64,000 nucleotides of DNA from an uncultured Marinicella sp. GTDB taxonomy: Bacteria > Pseudomonadota > Gammaproteobacteria > Xanthomonadales > Marinicellaceae. The DNA lies in the NCBI GenBank assembly GCA_947502925.1, contig CANNBS010000006.1, forward strand, positions 62,001-126,000, given 5' to 3'. Shown one piece after another: positions 54,324-63,585 of this stretch. The notes beneath the pieces were generated by a model. That model did no database searches. It saw only the letters and a program-made list of their open reading frames with translations, and had not been told where the DNA came from. Within the stretch, counting starts at the first letter, position 1. Each line of letters begins with the position of its first letter. The position numbers and the translations under genes were made by a program.

Positions 54324-56176
54324 GCCGCACCTCCGGTTGATTGTTGATTGTCAGGGTTGTGAACAGCCAGCTGATCTAAATGATATTGAATTTCAGTGAC
54401 TAAAAATTCAGCCGTAATCGGCATGCCATCGATGTTTAACACCGATATAATAATATTCGGATCAATGGTCAATTCATTCACCAACAGGGTTTTCATTTGT
54501 GCATCCCGGTTTTGCTCAATCAGAAAAATTATCGAATGTTGTTCAATAAATGCTGCCACTTCTTCACCAAAAGGAAAGGCTTTGATGCGCATGGCGTCGA
54601 TGCTGTGATGCCTGCGTAACTGATCCAGGGCTTCCTGCGCTGAATAGGCACTGGTACCGTAATATATAACGCCGATATCGGCCTTGGCTGAGTCTATTTC
54701 GGCAGCGGGTACCAGCGTTTTGGCGGTGTCCCATTTAACCAGTAATCGCGTCATTCCACGGGCATAGGCCATGCCATCTTCGGTATACGCGGCGTATTCA
54801 TCATGGGACGAGCCGCGGGTGAAAAACGCCCCTTTTTCAGGGTGGGTACCGGGTATCGTGCGGTACGGGATGCCATCACCGTCAACATCTAAATAACGGC
54901 CCCAACGTTCGCTTAAATCATTGAGCTGTTGTTCATCCAGCACCTTACCCCGATCATAAACCCGGTTGTCATCCCATTCAATCGGATCGCACTGATGGAC
55001 ATTCATACCGAGGTCTAAATCACTCATAAGAATAACCGGTGTTTGTAAACGATCGGCTAAATCAAAGCCGGTGACCGTCATCTCAAAGCACTCTTTGGGA
55101 TTGGACGGAAACAGCAGCACATGTTTGGTATCGCCGTGCGAAGCATAGGCGGCACTGATGAGATCTGATTGCTGCGTTCGTGTGGGCATACCGGTACTCG
55201 GCCCGGTACGCTGAATATCCATCAGCATCACCGGAATTTCCGCAAAATAGGCCAAACCCAAAAACTCACTCATTAACGAAACACCGGGACCGGACGTGGC
55301 GGTAAAAGCCCGGGCACCGTTCCAGCTGGCCCCAATTACCATACCAATGGCCGCCAATTCATCCTCGGCCTGCAAAATGGCAAACTTATGCCTGCCGGAT
55401 TTTTGATCGACACGATAAGCCCGGCAATACCGCTCAAAGGCCTCAATCACCGAAGTCAATGGCGTAATGGGATACCAGCCGGCCACTGTGGCGCCGGCAT
55501 ATACCGCACCCAAACCGGCGGCGGCATTGCCTTCCATCAGAATCTGATCTCCATTCAGGTCACGGCGATGAATATTTAACTGACAGACATCGCGATGATG
55601 TTCTTCGGCGTAATCAAACCCCAATCGTAAAGCCTGGATATTCGGCGCAATGAGTTTGGTTTTTTTCGCGAACATGGTCTTGATGGAATCTTCAAATACA
55701 CTAAAATCCATATCCAACAAATAAGCCAGCGCGCCCACGTAGATAATATTTTTAAAAATTTGTCGTTGTCGGGGATCACTGTAATGACTGTTGGTGATGT
55801 CCGTTAAGGGCACCCCGATTAAATGGATGTCTGATCTGTCATAGCTGTCAGGCAGTCGTTTTGATGAATCATAGAAAAAGTAGCCGCCGGGTAATAATTC
55901 CTGGTAATCCTTATGCATGGTCTGGCCATTCACCGCCACCATAAAATCATAACCGCCACGCCGGCCTAAATAACCGTGTTCGTTGACCCTGACTTCAAAC
56001 CATGTGGGTAGGCCCTGAATATTGGAAGGGAAAATATTTTTCGCCGACACCGGCACGCCGAGCCGAAACACGGCTTTACTGAATAAATTATTGGCAGAAG
56101 CAGAGCCGGAGCCATTAACGTTAGCAAAACGGATGACACAGTCGTTGGTGGCTGATAAGGTTTTAATGTGCGTCAT
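54320..56176 (-). CDS. 2-oxoacid:ferredoxin oxidoreductase, alpha subunit (fused gamma-alpha)
   Basis: A 618-residue subunit with the gamma domain at about 1-190 (VRFANVNGSGSASANNLF, WFEVRVNEHGYLGRRGGYD). The alpha pyrimidine-binding domain follows from about 205: LMEGNAAAGLGAVYAGATVAGWYPITPLTSVIEAFE, AEDELAAIGMVIGASWNGARAFTATSGPGVSLMSEF and RTGPSTGMPTRTQQSDL. The fusion order is that of KorA-type enzymes. It lies between the beta gene and the GltD-like gene with four-base overlaps on both sides, so all three form one complex or pathway. Confidence 0.9.
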   Translation of the reverse strand: MTHIKTLSATNDCVIRFANVNGSGSASANNLFSKAVFRLGVPVSAKNIFPSNIQGLPTWFEVRVNEHGYLGRRGGYDFMVAVNGQTMHKDYQELLPGGYFFYDSSKRLPDSYDRSDIHLIGVPLTDITNSHYSDPRQRQIFKNIIYVGALAYLLDMDFSVFEDSIKTMFAKKTKLIAPNIQALRLGFDYAEEHHRDVCQLNIHRRDLNGDQILMEGNAAAGLGAVYAGATVAGWYPITPLTSVIEAFERYCRAYRVDQKSGRHKFAILQAEDELAAIGMVIGASWNGARAFTATSGPGVSLMSEFLGLAYFAEIPVMLMDIQRTGPSTGMPTRTQQSDLISAAYASHGDTKHVLLFPSNPKECFEMTVTGFDLADRLQTPVILMSDLDLGMNVHQCDPIEWDDNRVYDRGKVLDEQQLNDLSERWGRYLDVDGDGIPYRTIPGTHPEKGAFFTRGSSHDEYAAYTEDGMAYARGMTRLLVKWDTAKTLVPAAEIDSAKADIGVIYYGTSAYSAQEALDQLRRHHSIDAMRIKAFPFGEEVAAFIEQHSIIFLIEQNRDAQMKTLLVNELTIDPNIIISVLNIDGMPITAEFLVTEIQYHLDQLAVHNPDNQQSTGGAA

Positions 56177-57960
56177 TTCTTGCGCCTGTTACTGGCGGCG
56201 GTGGCCGTATGTAGTAAAAACTTTTTCATGTCCCAGGCACCGGTGGGGCAACGTTCGGCACAGAGACCGCAATGCAAACAGACATTTTCGTCTTTAACCA
56301 TCACCCGTTTGGTCTTCAAGGTATCAGAAACATACAAGTCCTGATCCAGATTAGTGGCTTTCACTTTTAACTGCTCGCGTAAGTTGTCCTCGGTGTTATT
56401 ATCGATAAAATTAATACAATCCACCGGACAAATGTCTTCACAGGCATCACATTCAATACAGCGATCGGTTTCAAACACCGTCTGCACATCACAGTTTAAA
56501 CAACGCATCGCCTCTTCATAGCCCTGACTAAAATCAAACCCTTTTTCGACTTCTAATTTACGATCCGCAATCGCCGCTTTTTTATCCTGTAACGGCACAA
56601 TATGACGCGCATCATCCGAAACATGCACATCATACAACCAATCATGAAATCCCATTTTCTGACTCACCAGATTCACATCTGGCGCCGGTCGATCAAGCAC
56701 ATCTTCAGAATGACAGTGTTTATCAATCGAAATCGCTGCCTGATGGCCATGGGCCACCGCGGTAATGACATTCTCAGGACCCCAGGCCGCATCACCACCG
56801 ATAAAAACCTGTGGCAACGAGGTTTGAAAAGTGGTTTTATCCACCTCGGGCATATCCCAGTCATTAAATTCAATCCCGATATCACGTTCTATCCATGGAA
56901 ATGAGTTGAGTTGGCCAATGGCCATGAGCACATCATCGCAAGGCATCATCACCTCTTCACCCGTCGACACCAGTGTGCGCTTACCCTTATCATCAAACAC
57001 AGGCTCAACCACATCAAATAACATACCCACCAACCGACCTTGCTCGGTGATAAAAGCCTTGGGATTATGGTTTTCATAAATCGGTATATCCTCATGCACC
57101 GCATCTTCAATTTCCCAGGGTGATGCCTTCATGTCGGATTTCGGACTTCTCACCACCACCCGGACATCTTCACCGCCCAGGCGAATCGCGGTCCGGCAAC
57201 AATCCATGGCGGTGTTACCACCGCCCAGAACCAGCACTTTCTTACCAATTTTATGAATGTGTTCAAAGGCCACCGAAGCCAGCCAGTTAATACCAATGTG
57301 AATATTGGCACCCCCTTCTTTTCGTCCCGGTAAATCTGGCAAATCCCGACCCCGTGGTGCGCCGGTGCCGACGAACACCGCATCATATTTTTTCTCTAAA
57401 ATAGATTTTAAGCTGGTCACTTCCTGATTAAAGTGGGTGACCACACCCATGTCCAGAATGTAATTCACCTCTTCATCCAGCACGGTTTCCGGTAAACGAA
57501 AAGCCGGAATCTGACTGCGCATAAAACCACCGCCTTTATGCTGGTCATCGTATAAATCAATGTCATACCCCAACGGCATTAAATCCCGGGCCACCGTTAA
57601 CGACGCCGGACCACCGCCTATTAAAGCGACTTTTTTGCCATTTTTCTGTTTAGGAATCTCAGGTAAACGATCGCGAATATCTGTCTTATTATCCGCCGCC
57701 ACCCGCTTTAAACGACATATTGCCACCGGCTCCTCGTCCACCCGGCCCCGCCGACAAGCCGGCTCACAAGGCCGGTCACAAGTTCGCCCCAGGACACCGG
57801 GAAAGACATTCGACTGCCAGTTAATCATATAGGCATCATTAAATCGCCCGGCGGCAATCAGTCGAATATATTCAGGAACAGGTGTATGGGAAGGACAGGC
57901 ATACTGACAATCAACCACCTTGTGGAAATAATCGGGATCACTGATATCAGTTGGCTTCAT
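56173..57960 (-). CDS. GltD-like FAD/NADPH oxidoreductase with ferredoxin domains
   Basis: A 595-residue iron-sulfur flavoprotein. The N-terminal cluster domain (CQYACPSHTPVPEYI, TCDRPCEPACRRG) is followed by an FAD fold (GGGPASLTVARDL), an NAD(P) fold (VLGGGNTAMDCCRTA) and the return to FAD (VFIGGDAAWGPENVITAVAHG). A C-terminal pair of [4Fe-4S] motifs ends it (CIECDACEDICPVDC and CLHCGLCAERCP). It resembles the glutamate synthase small subunit fused to a bacterial ferredoxin. As the first gene of the operon, it would exchange electrons between NAD(P)H and the 2-oxoacid oxidoreductase. Confidence 0.88.
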   Translation of the reverse strand: MKPTDISDPDYFHKVVDCQYACPSHTPVPEYIRLIAAGRFNDAYMINWQSNVFPGVLGRTCDRPCEPACRRGRVDEEPVAICRLKRVAADNKTDIRDRLPEIPKQKNGKKVALIGGGPASLTVARDLMPLGYDIDLYDDQHKGGGFMRSQIPAFRLPETVLDEEVNYILDMGVVTHFNQEVTSLKSILEKKYDAVFVGTGAPRGRDLPDLPGRKEGGANIHIGINWLASVAFEHIHKIGKKVLVLGGGNTAMDCCRTAIRLGGEDVRVVVRSPKSDMKASPWEIEDAVHEDIPIYENHNPKAFITEQGRLVGMLFDVVEPVFDDKGKRTLVSTGEEVMMPCDDVLMAIGQLNSFPWIERDIGIEFNDWDMPEVDKTTFQTSLPQVFIGGDAAWGPENVITAVAHGHQAAISIDKHCHSEDVLDRPAPDVNLVSQKMGFHDWLYDVHVSDDARHIVPLQDKKAAIADRKLEVEKGFDFSQGYEEAMRCLNCDVQTVFETDRCIECDACEDICPVDCINFIDNNTEDNLREQLKVKATNLDQDLYVSDTLKTKRVMVKDENVCLHCGLCAERCPTGAWDMKKFLLHTATAASNRRKK

Positions 57961-58445
57961 GGTGGCTTTCTCTTAGAGAGTTACATCAAAGCACCGTTTT
58001 TGAAATCTATCATTAACGCGCCATCGCTTTGAACAATAAGAAACCTCTGCATAAGTCTGTGTTATTAAAAAAATGTTTGAAATTCTTAAGTTCAAAGAAG
58101 GAAACGCAAATAATAGCCAGGCTATTGCTAAGTTTACTGACGCAGAAATTTTGGATTTCAGGCATTTTCGTTTAATTCACGACTTATAAAGAGGTCTCAG
58201 TACAATAAATATAGCAATCATTCGCCCAAAAAGCAATTTCGAATGTAAGGCCTGGCTTAAATTCTACTCAGAATGCAATCTGAAAGCCATGTGCCATCCG
58301 CCGGATTGCTTATTTTCACAGAATGTCATTGGTGAACATTTTTGCACGATTCGGTATCCACAGTTTGACGCCACTAGATACTGGAAAATTGATCTATGAC
58401 CTGGTTAAATACGCTTAAAAACGTTTATTTATGGTACTGTTGCCA
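57961..58445. other. Intergenic region with the second mobile repeat and a possible gene remnant
   Basis: A 485-base gap. It holds about 80 bases of upstream sequence for the oxidoreductase operon, the repeat at 58040-58198, and then 247 bases without a complete gene. In the last part, 58190-58399 on the plus strand is open for 69 codons but has no good start (IRPKSNFECKAWLKFY..., cysteine-rich). It may be the remnant of a gene cut by the repeat; I do not recognise it. Confidence 0.4.
58040..58198. mobile_element. MITE-like repeat, copy 2
   Basis: A 159-bp copy of the element at 42824, in the same orientation. It begins GAAACCTCTGCATAA and ends AAAGAGGTCTC, so its left terminal repeat has one change from the first copy. 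About ten differences occur over the first 97 bases and seven over the last 62. The middle 66 bp of copy 1 are absent. No exact target-site duplication is seen, though ACAATAA occurs just outside both ends. Confidence 0.75.
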
Positions 58446-61172
58446 TCACTCAAAATCATCAGCAAAGATTAAATCATTGCCGGCCAATGCGGCAGTACCT
58501 GTATATTCATCAAAGTTATTGCCTGTATTTTGGTCAACCTGACTGGCTTCAACCATCGCACTCAATGAAAAATCACCCGCATCATCTATGCGATAAACCA
58601 ACACCATATTTTCTTCGTTAAAACGTTCCATTTCCACAATGTTACAGCTTTCAGTCTGACATAAATTTCCGGACATCCATATTAAAGTCAAATTATCAGG
58701 CAATAAATCAATATCCACATCATCGGCATGATTTAAGCCGCCATTAACGACACGCAAATGAAACTCCAGTTCCTGACCGCTATAAAAAGGCGGTGAATCT
58801 ACCAGGCTTAATTGAGCGGCCAGATCTGATGTGGCCGTTATATCGACCGAAATAGTGGCTTCATTGTCTTGTGGATTGATGTCTGTTTCGCCCGGAGTGG
58901 CAAGCACCGTATAATTGTAGGGTTGCTGTGTGCCCGAATCAGTGATGGGATTGAAGTAATCAAACGTCACATTCACCGAAGAATTAGCCGGAATACTTGG
59001 CACCTCACAATAACCGTTAATATTCCAGCTATGGTTGCAACCGATGAATTCAGCATCTGGATATGACTCCCATACTCTAATATTACTGGCTGACTTATTA
59101 GCCGTTGTAATTTTGACTAAAAACTGCATGTAGCCATAGGAATAGAAAGGCGGGTTAAATTGAGGCACCACATCAACGGTAATATCAGTTTCACCCAAAG
59201 CGCCGTTATTGCCTTGAATATCCACATTATTTGCCGGGTAAATATCCAATAATGGAGAACTAACCTCAGCCGTGGCATCAAATTCAGTGTCTGTAATCTC
59301 TGCATAAATGGTTACCATCTTATGGCTGTCATTCAATAATGCCTCCAACTCACAGGTCGTTCCACTGCTTGATGAACAACCGGTGAATGAAACCACATTC
59401 AAACCCATGGGTGTAAACGTCATGCTTACAGGGTTGGCCGTATTAAAGCCATAATTGTCAACCCTTGCTGAATATTCAATAACCTCACCGATAAAATGAT
59501 TGCCCTGGGTGAGTAAATCCATGTTAACAGCTACATCAGCCCCGTCTTCAATGGTACCTAGCAAATCATCTTGATTGTTGTTCAGATCGGTGTCAGTAAA
59601 GGTTGAATTGCTGGTTGTTGTCGCTGATAAATTAATCTCAAAATCACTGTCAAAATTAGATAAAGAAACATGAACAGGGATAACTATTTCCTGACCGCCC
59701 TGAATATTATTGAGTGTACAAGGAAAAGCAGCACACAATGAATAATCGATATCCGTGATAAAAGCATGTTCTGTATCGAGATCTATCTGGATTTCGTTGA
59801 CAGCTGTCGGACTGTTATTCGTGATGGAAGCTTCATAGATCAGCGTTTGCCCATGTACATAGGGCGCATTTACGCTCAATTCACCGGAGACCGCGATATC
59901 CGCAAAGTCAGCCGCTTCATAAGCGCCAATGTCACAAGCCGCATCACGGGCCACGCCCCGCTGGTCAGTGGGCAGACAATAATTCAGGTCTCCGGCATTG
60001 ATGGCCTCTGAAGAAGACTCTAATGCAAACGTCTCTGTCGGCCCGCCATTATTAGCCAGAGACAATAACTTCGGGTAATAAAACAAATTACCGGTATCAG
60101 GGCATGAAAACCCGCGTGTATTGTATAAATTACCGGCATCCACAATCCAGGCCGTGGATTCAGCAATATTACAGTCGCCACGCAGTATGGTGTTGGTCAT
60201 CGTCAGAATGGAATCCTGAACCCTTAAAGCTGCTTTAATGGTCACATGGTTTAAAGTCAGCGCCGATGTGTCTTTAAAAAACACATGGCCGCGCTGATCA
60301 TGCCAGTTGATGGCCTTTGATCGATTAAAGGTAGAGTTTTCAATGGTGGCCACTGCTGACTCACCATAGACAGCCGAATCATCCTCACTAAACAAGGAAT
60401 CAACGATAGTTAATTCACCACCATCCATCGCAACACTGGCCCCATAACCAATTTCCCAATACTGTAAATCTCCATTAATATTATCCAGACTGTACCTGGC
60501 ATCATTAAACACGAAACGAGAGCTTGAAATGGTCACGACTGAATCCTTCGCATATAAAGCTCCACCATAGGATGCATTAAGTTCAGTATTACGTATTTGG
60601 TTATATTCAAGATAACTATTCTCGATATCTATAACACCATCCTTAATATAAATACCACCGCCATAACGGGCCACACTTCTGTTAAAAGATACGATGGTGC
60701 TGCTTAATGTCACATCGGCATCCTCGATATGAATCCCGGCGCCTCTGATCAGATTAGCGTTGCCTTCAGTAATCCAAACACGCTCCAGCATCACATCGGT
60801 GTCTTGGCCGGTGATTTTCATCACAGCGTGATCATTATCACCGGAAATTTTCAACAAGCCTGAATTTGTGGTGGTTTTAATGATCATGTCGGAACTAATG
60901 GTCGGCAATCGACTACTCAAAGTAATCTCCCAGAAATCCGGCGAAATTAAAATATCATGCCCCGAACCCGCTGAACAATTGCCCACCGCACTGTCATTAT
61001 TGGCGCTGCGAATGGCATCCTGTAAAGTACAACCATTGGGTCCAAAATTTATATTCACCGCCCAGAGTTGGCAAGGCATTAAAATAAAACTACCCAATAA
61101 TAACCGCCAGTGACACTGACCGACATCCACTGCGTTTTTTATAAATTTCACCACTTGATTAAAACTTTTCAT
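58446..61172 (-). CDS. Large secreted beta-helix / Ig-like repeat protein ending in IFADDFE
   Basis: A 908-residue exported protein. A signal segment lies at about 22-38 (WRLLLGSFILMPCQLWA). Residues about 45-330 have right-handed beta-helix repeats of the choice-of-anchor/polymorphic outer-membrane type (CTLQDAIRSANND, GAGIHIEDADVTLSS, GGGIYIKDGVIDIENSY). A DQRGVARD-ACDIGAYE motif ends that part. Residues about 420-890 hold four or five DUF11/CARDB-like Ig-type repeats (VTFDYFNPITDSG, FHLRVVNGGLNHADDVDI). The extreme C-terminus is DLIFADDFE. Probably a surface or secreted adhesin-like protein; no enzyme motif is seen. Confidence 0.78.
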   Translation of the reverse strand: MKSFNQVVKFIKNAVDVGQCHWRLLLGSFILMPCQLWAVNINFGPNGCTLQDAIRSANNDSAVGNCSAGSGHDILISPDFWEITLSSRLPTISSDMIIKTTTNSGLLKISGDNDHAVMKITGQDTDVMLERVWITEGNANLIRGAGIHIEDADVTLSSTIVSFNRSVARYGGGIYIKDGVIDIENSYLEYNQIRNTELNASYGGALYAKDSVVTISSSRFVFNDARYSLDNINGDLQYWEIGYGASVAMDGGELTIVDSLFSEDDSAVYGESAVATIENSTFNRSKAINWHDQRGHVFFKDTSALTLNHVTIKAALRVQDSILTMTNTILRGDCNIAESTAWIVDAGNLYNTRGFSCPDTGNLFYYPKLLSLANNGGPTETFALESSSEAINAGDLNYCLPTDQRGVARDAACDIGAYEAADFADIAVSGELSVNAPYVHGQTLIYEASITNNSPTAVNEIQIDLDTEHAFITDIDYSLCAAFPCTLNNIQGGQEIVIPVHVSLSNFDSDFEINLSATTTSNSTFTDTDLNNNQDDLLGTIEDGADVAVNMDLLTQGNHFIGEVIEYSARVDNYGFNTANPVSMTFTPMGLNVVSFTGCSSSSGTTCELEALLNDSHKMVTIYAEITDTEFDATAEVSSPLLDIYPANNVDIQGNNGALGETDITVDVVPQFNPPFYSYGYMQFLVKITTANKSASNIRVWESYPDAEFIGCNHSWNINGYCEVPSIPANSSVNVTFDYFNPITDSGTQQPYNYTVLATPGETDINPQDNEATISVDITATSDLAAQLSLVDSPPFYSGQELEFHLRVVNGGLNHADDVDIDLLPDNLTLIWMSGNLCQTESCNIVEMERFNEENMVLVYRIDDAGDFSLSAMVEASQVDQNTGNNFDEYTGTAALAGNDLIFADDFE

Positions 61173-61587
61173 CGTTAATACCCACTTCTATAACAGAGTA
61201 CGACTATGGTGTGTTCAAAGAATTTTTACCTGAAAAAAAGATGAAATTTATATGAAATTATTCAAAAACAAGCCATACAACCCAAATAGCTGAAATGATG
61301 GAATAAAGTCGGTAACAGCATCAGTTGTAGGAATTATGCTCTCTTTAGCTTTGATAGCGTTTATAGGGGCTAGTAAAAATTTTCAGCCTAGCGGCTGTAT
61401 GCCATCAAACTCTTTTGCAAAACCTAAAGGTCAACGAGTATATTGGTAAATAACCTTCTACTTTTAAAACCATTTCAATATGGGGGGATTTCAGTGGAAT
61501 TTATGTTTAAAAAGAGGATTGCGCTTTTTTAAATAATCATTTGGATGAAAGGCCCTAAACAAACAGAGGTTGCCTGGGGCCATTATC
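61173..61587. other. Intergenic region, mostly featureless
   Basis: A 415-base AT-rich gap between two minus-strand genes. It holds the upstream region of the beta-helix protein gene and a CAGCC-TAGC-GGCTG hairpin near 61393. A 37-codon plus-strand frame (61336-61449, MLSLALIAFIGASKNF...) is of doubtful reality, and the weak terminator of the DAHP synthase gene lies near the end. No recognisable gene. Confidence 0.5.
61551..61581 (-). terminator. Weak terminator after the DAHP synthase gene
   Basis: On the minus strand GGCCC ... GGGCC (5 bp, 21-base loop containing a smaller AGG-CAA-CCT stem) is followed by TTTC. The T-run is short, so the call is tentative. Confidence 0.35.
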
Positions 61588-62949
61588 TCACTGATGATAA
61601 AAATCTTTAATCGAGAACGCTAATTCTAAGGCTTGTTCGTAGTTTAAGCGCGGGTCGACCTGGGTGGTGTAGGCGCGGCTGAGATCGGCTTCCTGGAGGG
61701 CGCGGGCGCCGCCGAGGCATTCGGTGACGTTTTCGCCGGTCAGTTCGAGGTGGACGCCGCCGAGGTGTGAGCCGTTGTCTTTGTGGACTTTAAAGGATTC
61801 TTCCACTTCTTTAGATATATTTTCAAAACGGCGGGTTTTATAACCGTTTGAGGTGGATTCGGTGTTGCCGTGCATGGGGTCTGCGCACCAGACGACGTTG
61901 AGGTCGGCTTTTTGGACCGTTTTAATCAGTCGCGGTAAGTTAGTTTCGATGTTACCGGCCCCGAAGCGGTGTACCAGGGTGAGTTTTCCGGTTTCGTTGT
62001 TGGGGTTGAGTGTCTGACATAAATCAATCAGGTGATCGGATTCGGTTTCTTTGCCGATTTTGACGCCGATGGGGTTTTCGATGCCGCGCAGGAGTTCAAC
62101 ATGGGCGCTGTCAATCTGGTTGGTTCTGAGGCCAATCCAGGGAAAGTGGGTACCGAGGTTAAAGTAACCGGTTTGGCGTGGTACCTGGCGCGTGACGGCT
62201 TGTTCGTAGTGTAAATGCAGGGCTTCGTGGGCGCTGAAAAACTCGACGCTGGACAGGTTATTCACTTCGCGTCCGACCAGGACTTCAGCAAAATGCACGG
62301 ATTCAGTGATCTTGCTGACAAGTTCTTTAAATTTTTCGGCATTTTTTGAATGTTTAACCCAGGCAATGTCCCAGTATTCGGGGTGTCTGATGTCAGCAAA
62401 GCCACCGTCGACCAGTGCCCGTATGAAATTCAGGGTCATGGCAGAATAATGATAAGCTTTAAGCATGTTATCGGGATTTGGCACGCGCGAGGCTTCATCA
62501 AAGGTATTCTGGTTGACAATGTCACCGCGAAATGAGGGCAAAGATTGACCATCGCGAGTTTCCATGTCGGCACTGCGGGGTTTTGCGTATTGACCGGCAA
62601 AGCGACCAACCCGAACCACCGGTGTCTGACAGCCGTGAATAATGACCAGACTCATCTGAATCAATACTTTTAAGCGGTTGGATATAATCGAGGAATTGCA
62701 ATCATCAAAGCTTTCAGCACAATCGCCGCCCTGGATTAAAAAGCGTTTTCCGGCGGCGACTTCGGCTAAATACTTTTTAAGACGGATAATTTCCCATGAG
62801 GTCACCAGAGGCGGCAGTCCAGCTAATGTATCCAACGCATTATTAAGGGCTTGTTGGTCGGGGTAAGTAGGCTGTTGGCGGATGGATTTATTTTTCCAAC
62901 TGTCAACGGACCAGTCGTTTGTGGGTGTTTTGTGGGTATTTGGCTTCAT
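61588..62949 (-). CDS. Class II 3-deoxy-7-phosphoheptulonate (DAHP) synthase
   Basis: A 453-residue class II DAHP synthase, condensing phosphoenolpyruvate and erythrose 4-phosphate as the first step to aromatic amino acids. The plant/mycobacterial-type landmarks are present: WSVDSWKNKSIRQQPTYPD, FLIQGGDCAESFDDC with the metal-binding cysteine, RVGRFAGQYAKPRS, HFPWIGLRTNQ, VWCADPMHGNTE and GGVHLELTGENVTEC. It is unrelated to E. coli AroFGH. It overlaps dsbB by four bases. tyrA lies 47 kb away, so the aromatic genes are not clustered. Confidence 0.93.
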   Translation of the reverse strand: MKPNTHKTPTNDWSVDSWKNKSIRQQPTYPDQQALNNALDTLAGLPPLVTSWEIIRLKKYLAEVAAGKRFLIQGGDCAESFDDCNSSIISNRLKVLIQMSLVIIHGCQTPVVRVGRFAGQYAKPRSADMETRDGQSLPSFRGDIVNQNTFDEASRVPNPDNMLKAYHYSAMTLNFIRALVDGGFADIRHPEYWDIAWVKHSKNAEKFKELVSKITESVHFAEVLVGREVNNLSSVEFFSAHEALHLHYEQAVTRQVPRQTGYFNLGTHFPWIGLRTNQIDSAHVELLRGIENPIGVKIGKETESDHLIDLCQTLNPNNETGKLTLVHRFGAGNIETNLPRLIKTVQKADLNVVWCADPMHGNTESTSNGYKTRRFENISKEVEESFKVHKDNGSHLGGVHLELTGENVTECLGGARALQEADLSRAYTTQVDPRLNYEQALELAFSIKDFYHQ

Positions 62950-63473
62950 GGGTTTTTAATGTTATTAACAGGGATAAACATCCAAATAAGGGTAAAAATG
63001 AACAAGCCAATAAACATGATTAATGACCAGGTGGGCATGCTCATTCCTAAGAATTGCCATTGTATATCAGCACAATTACCGGAGCCGGTTAATACAGTTT
63101 TTAAGACATCCCACAAAGGCGAGGTGTCCATCATCATTTGTAAACTGGGACCACAGTCAGGTACCTGGTCAGCGGGTAATCCTTGCATCCAGACATGACG
63201 ACCGCTAATGGCAATACCAATGGCAGAAATAATGATGGCCAGTGAGCCCATTAATTTGCGCCCCCAATATAGAGTGGGTTTAAAAGCCGCTACCAGAAAT
63301 AGTACACCAATGGCGATATACACCACCCGTTGTAAAATACACAGATTACACGGCATTAAGAAATCAACATACTCAACATAAAGTGCATAAGCGATTAAGC
63401 CTGCGCACAATAGAAACGGACATAAAGTAATAAATCTGAATTGGGTTTTGCTCACGTAATCGTATCGTTTCAA
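62946..63473 (-). CDS. dsbB: Disulfide bond formation protein B
   Basis: A 175-residue inner-membrane quinone reductase that reoxidises DsbA. Four membrane helices are visible, with the quinone-linked pair C42-x2-C45 (PCNLCILQR) and the second periplasmic pair C107 and C134 (QVPDCGPS, GSGNCADIQWQ). The longest frame begins with TTG at 63473; a GTG at 63455 is equally plausible and neither has a clear Shine-Dalgarno sequence. It overlaps the DAHP synthase gene by four bases. No dsbA in the window. Confidence 0.92.
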   Translation of the reverse strand: MKRYDYVSKTQFRFITLCPFLLCAGLIAYALYVEYVDFLMPCNLCILQRVVYIAIGVLFLVAAFKPTLYWGRKLMGSLAIIISAIGIAISGRHVWMQGLPADQVPDCGPSLQMMMDTSPLWDVLKTVLTGSGNCADIQWQFLGMSMPTWSLIMFIGLFIFTLIWMFIPVNNIKNP

Positions 63474-63535
63474 TAAAAGTGTTAGATTAGCAAATGTATG
63501 GTGAAAATGTCAGCATATTTTACGGCTTAAAGCCA

Positions 63536-63563
63536 AAAAAACCCGCACAAAGGCGGGTTTTTT
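63536..63563. terminator. Terminator of the ribosomal protein operon
   Basis: AAAAAACCCGC / GCGGGTTTTTT, an 11-bp perfect stem with an ACAAAG loop. The A/T flanks are symmetric. It ends the rplQ transcript on the minus strand and insulates dsbB. Confidence 0.9.
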
Positions 63564-63585
63564 CAGTATTGCTTGATGGATTCGA

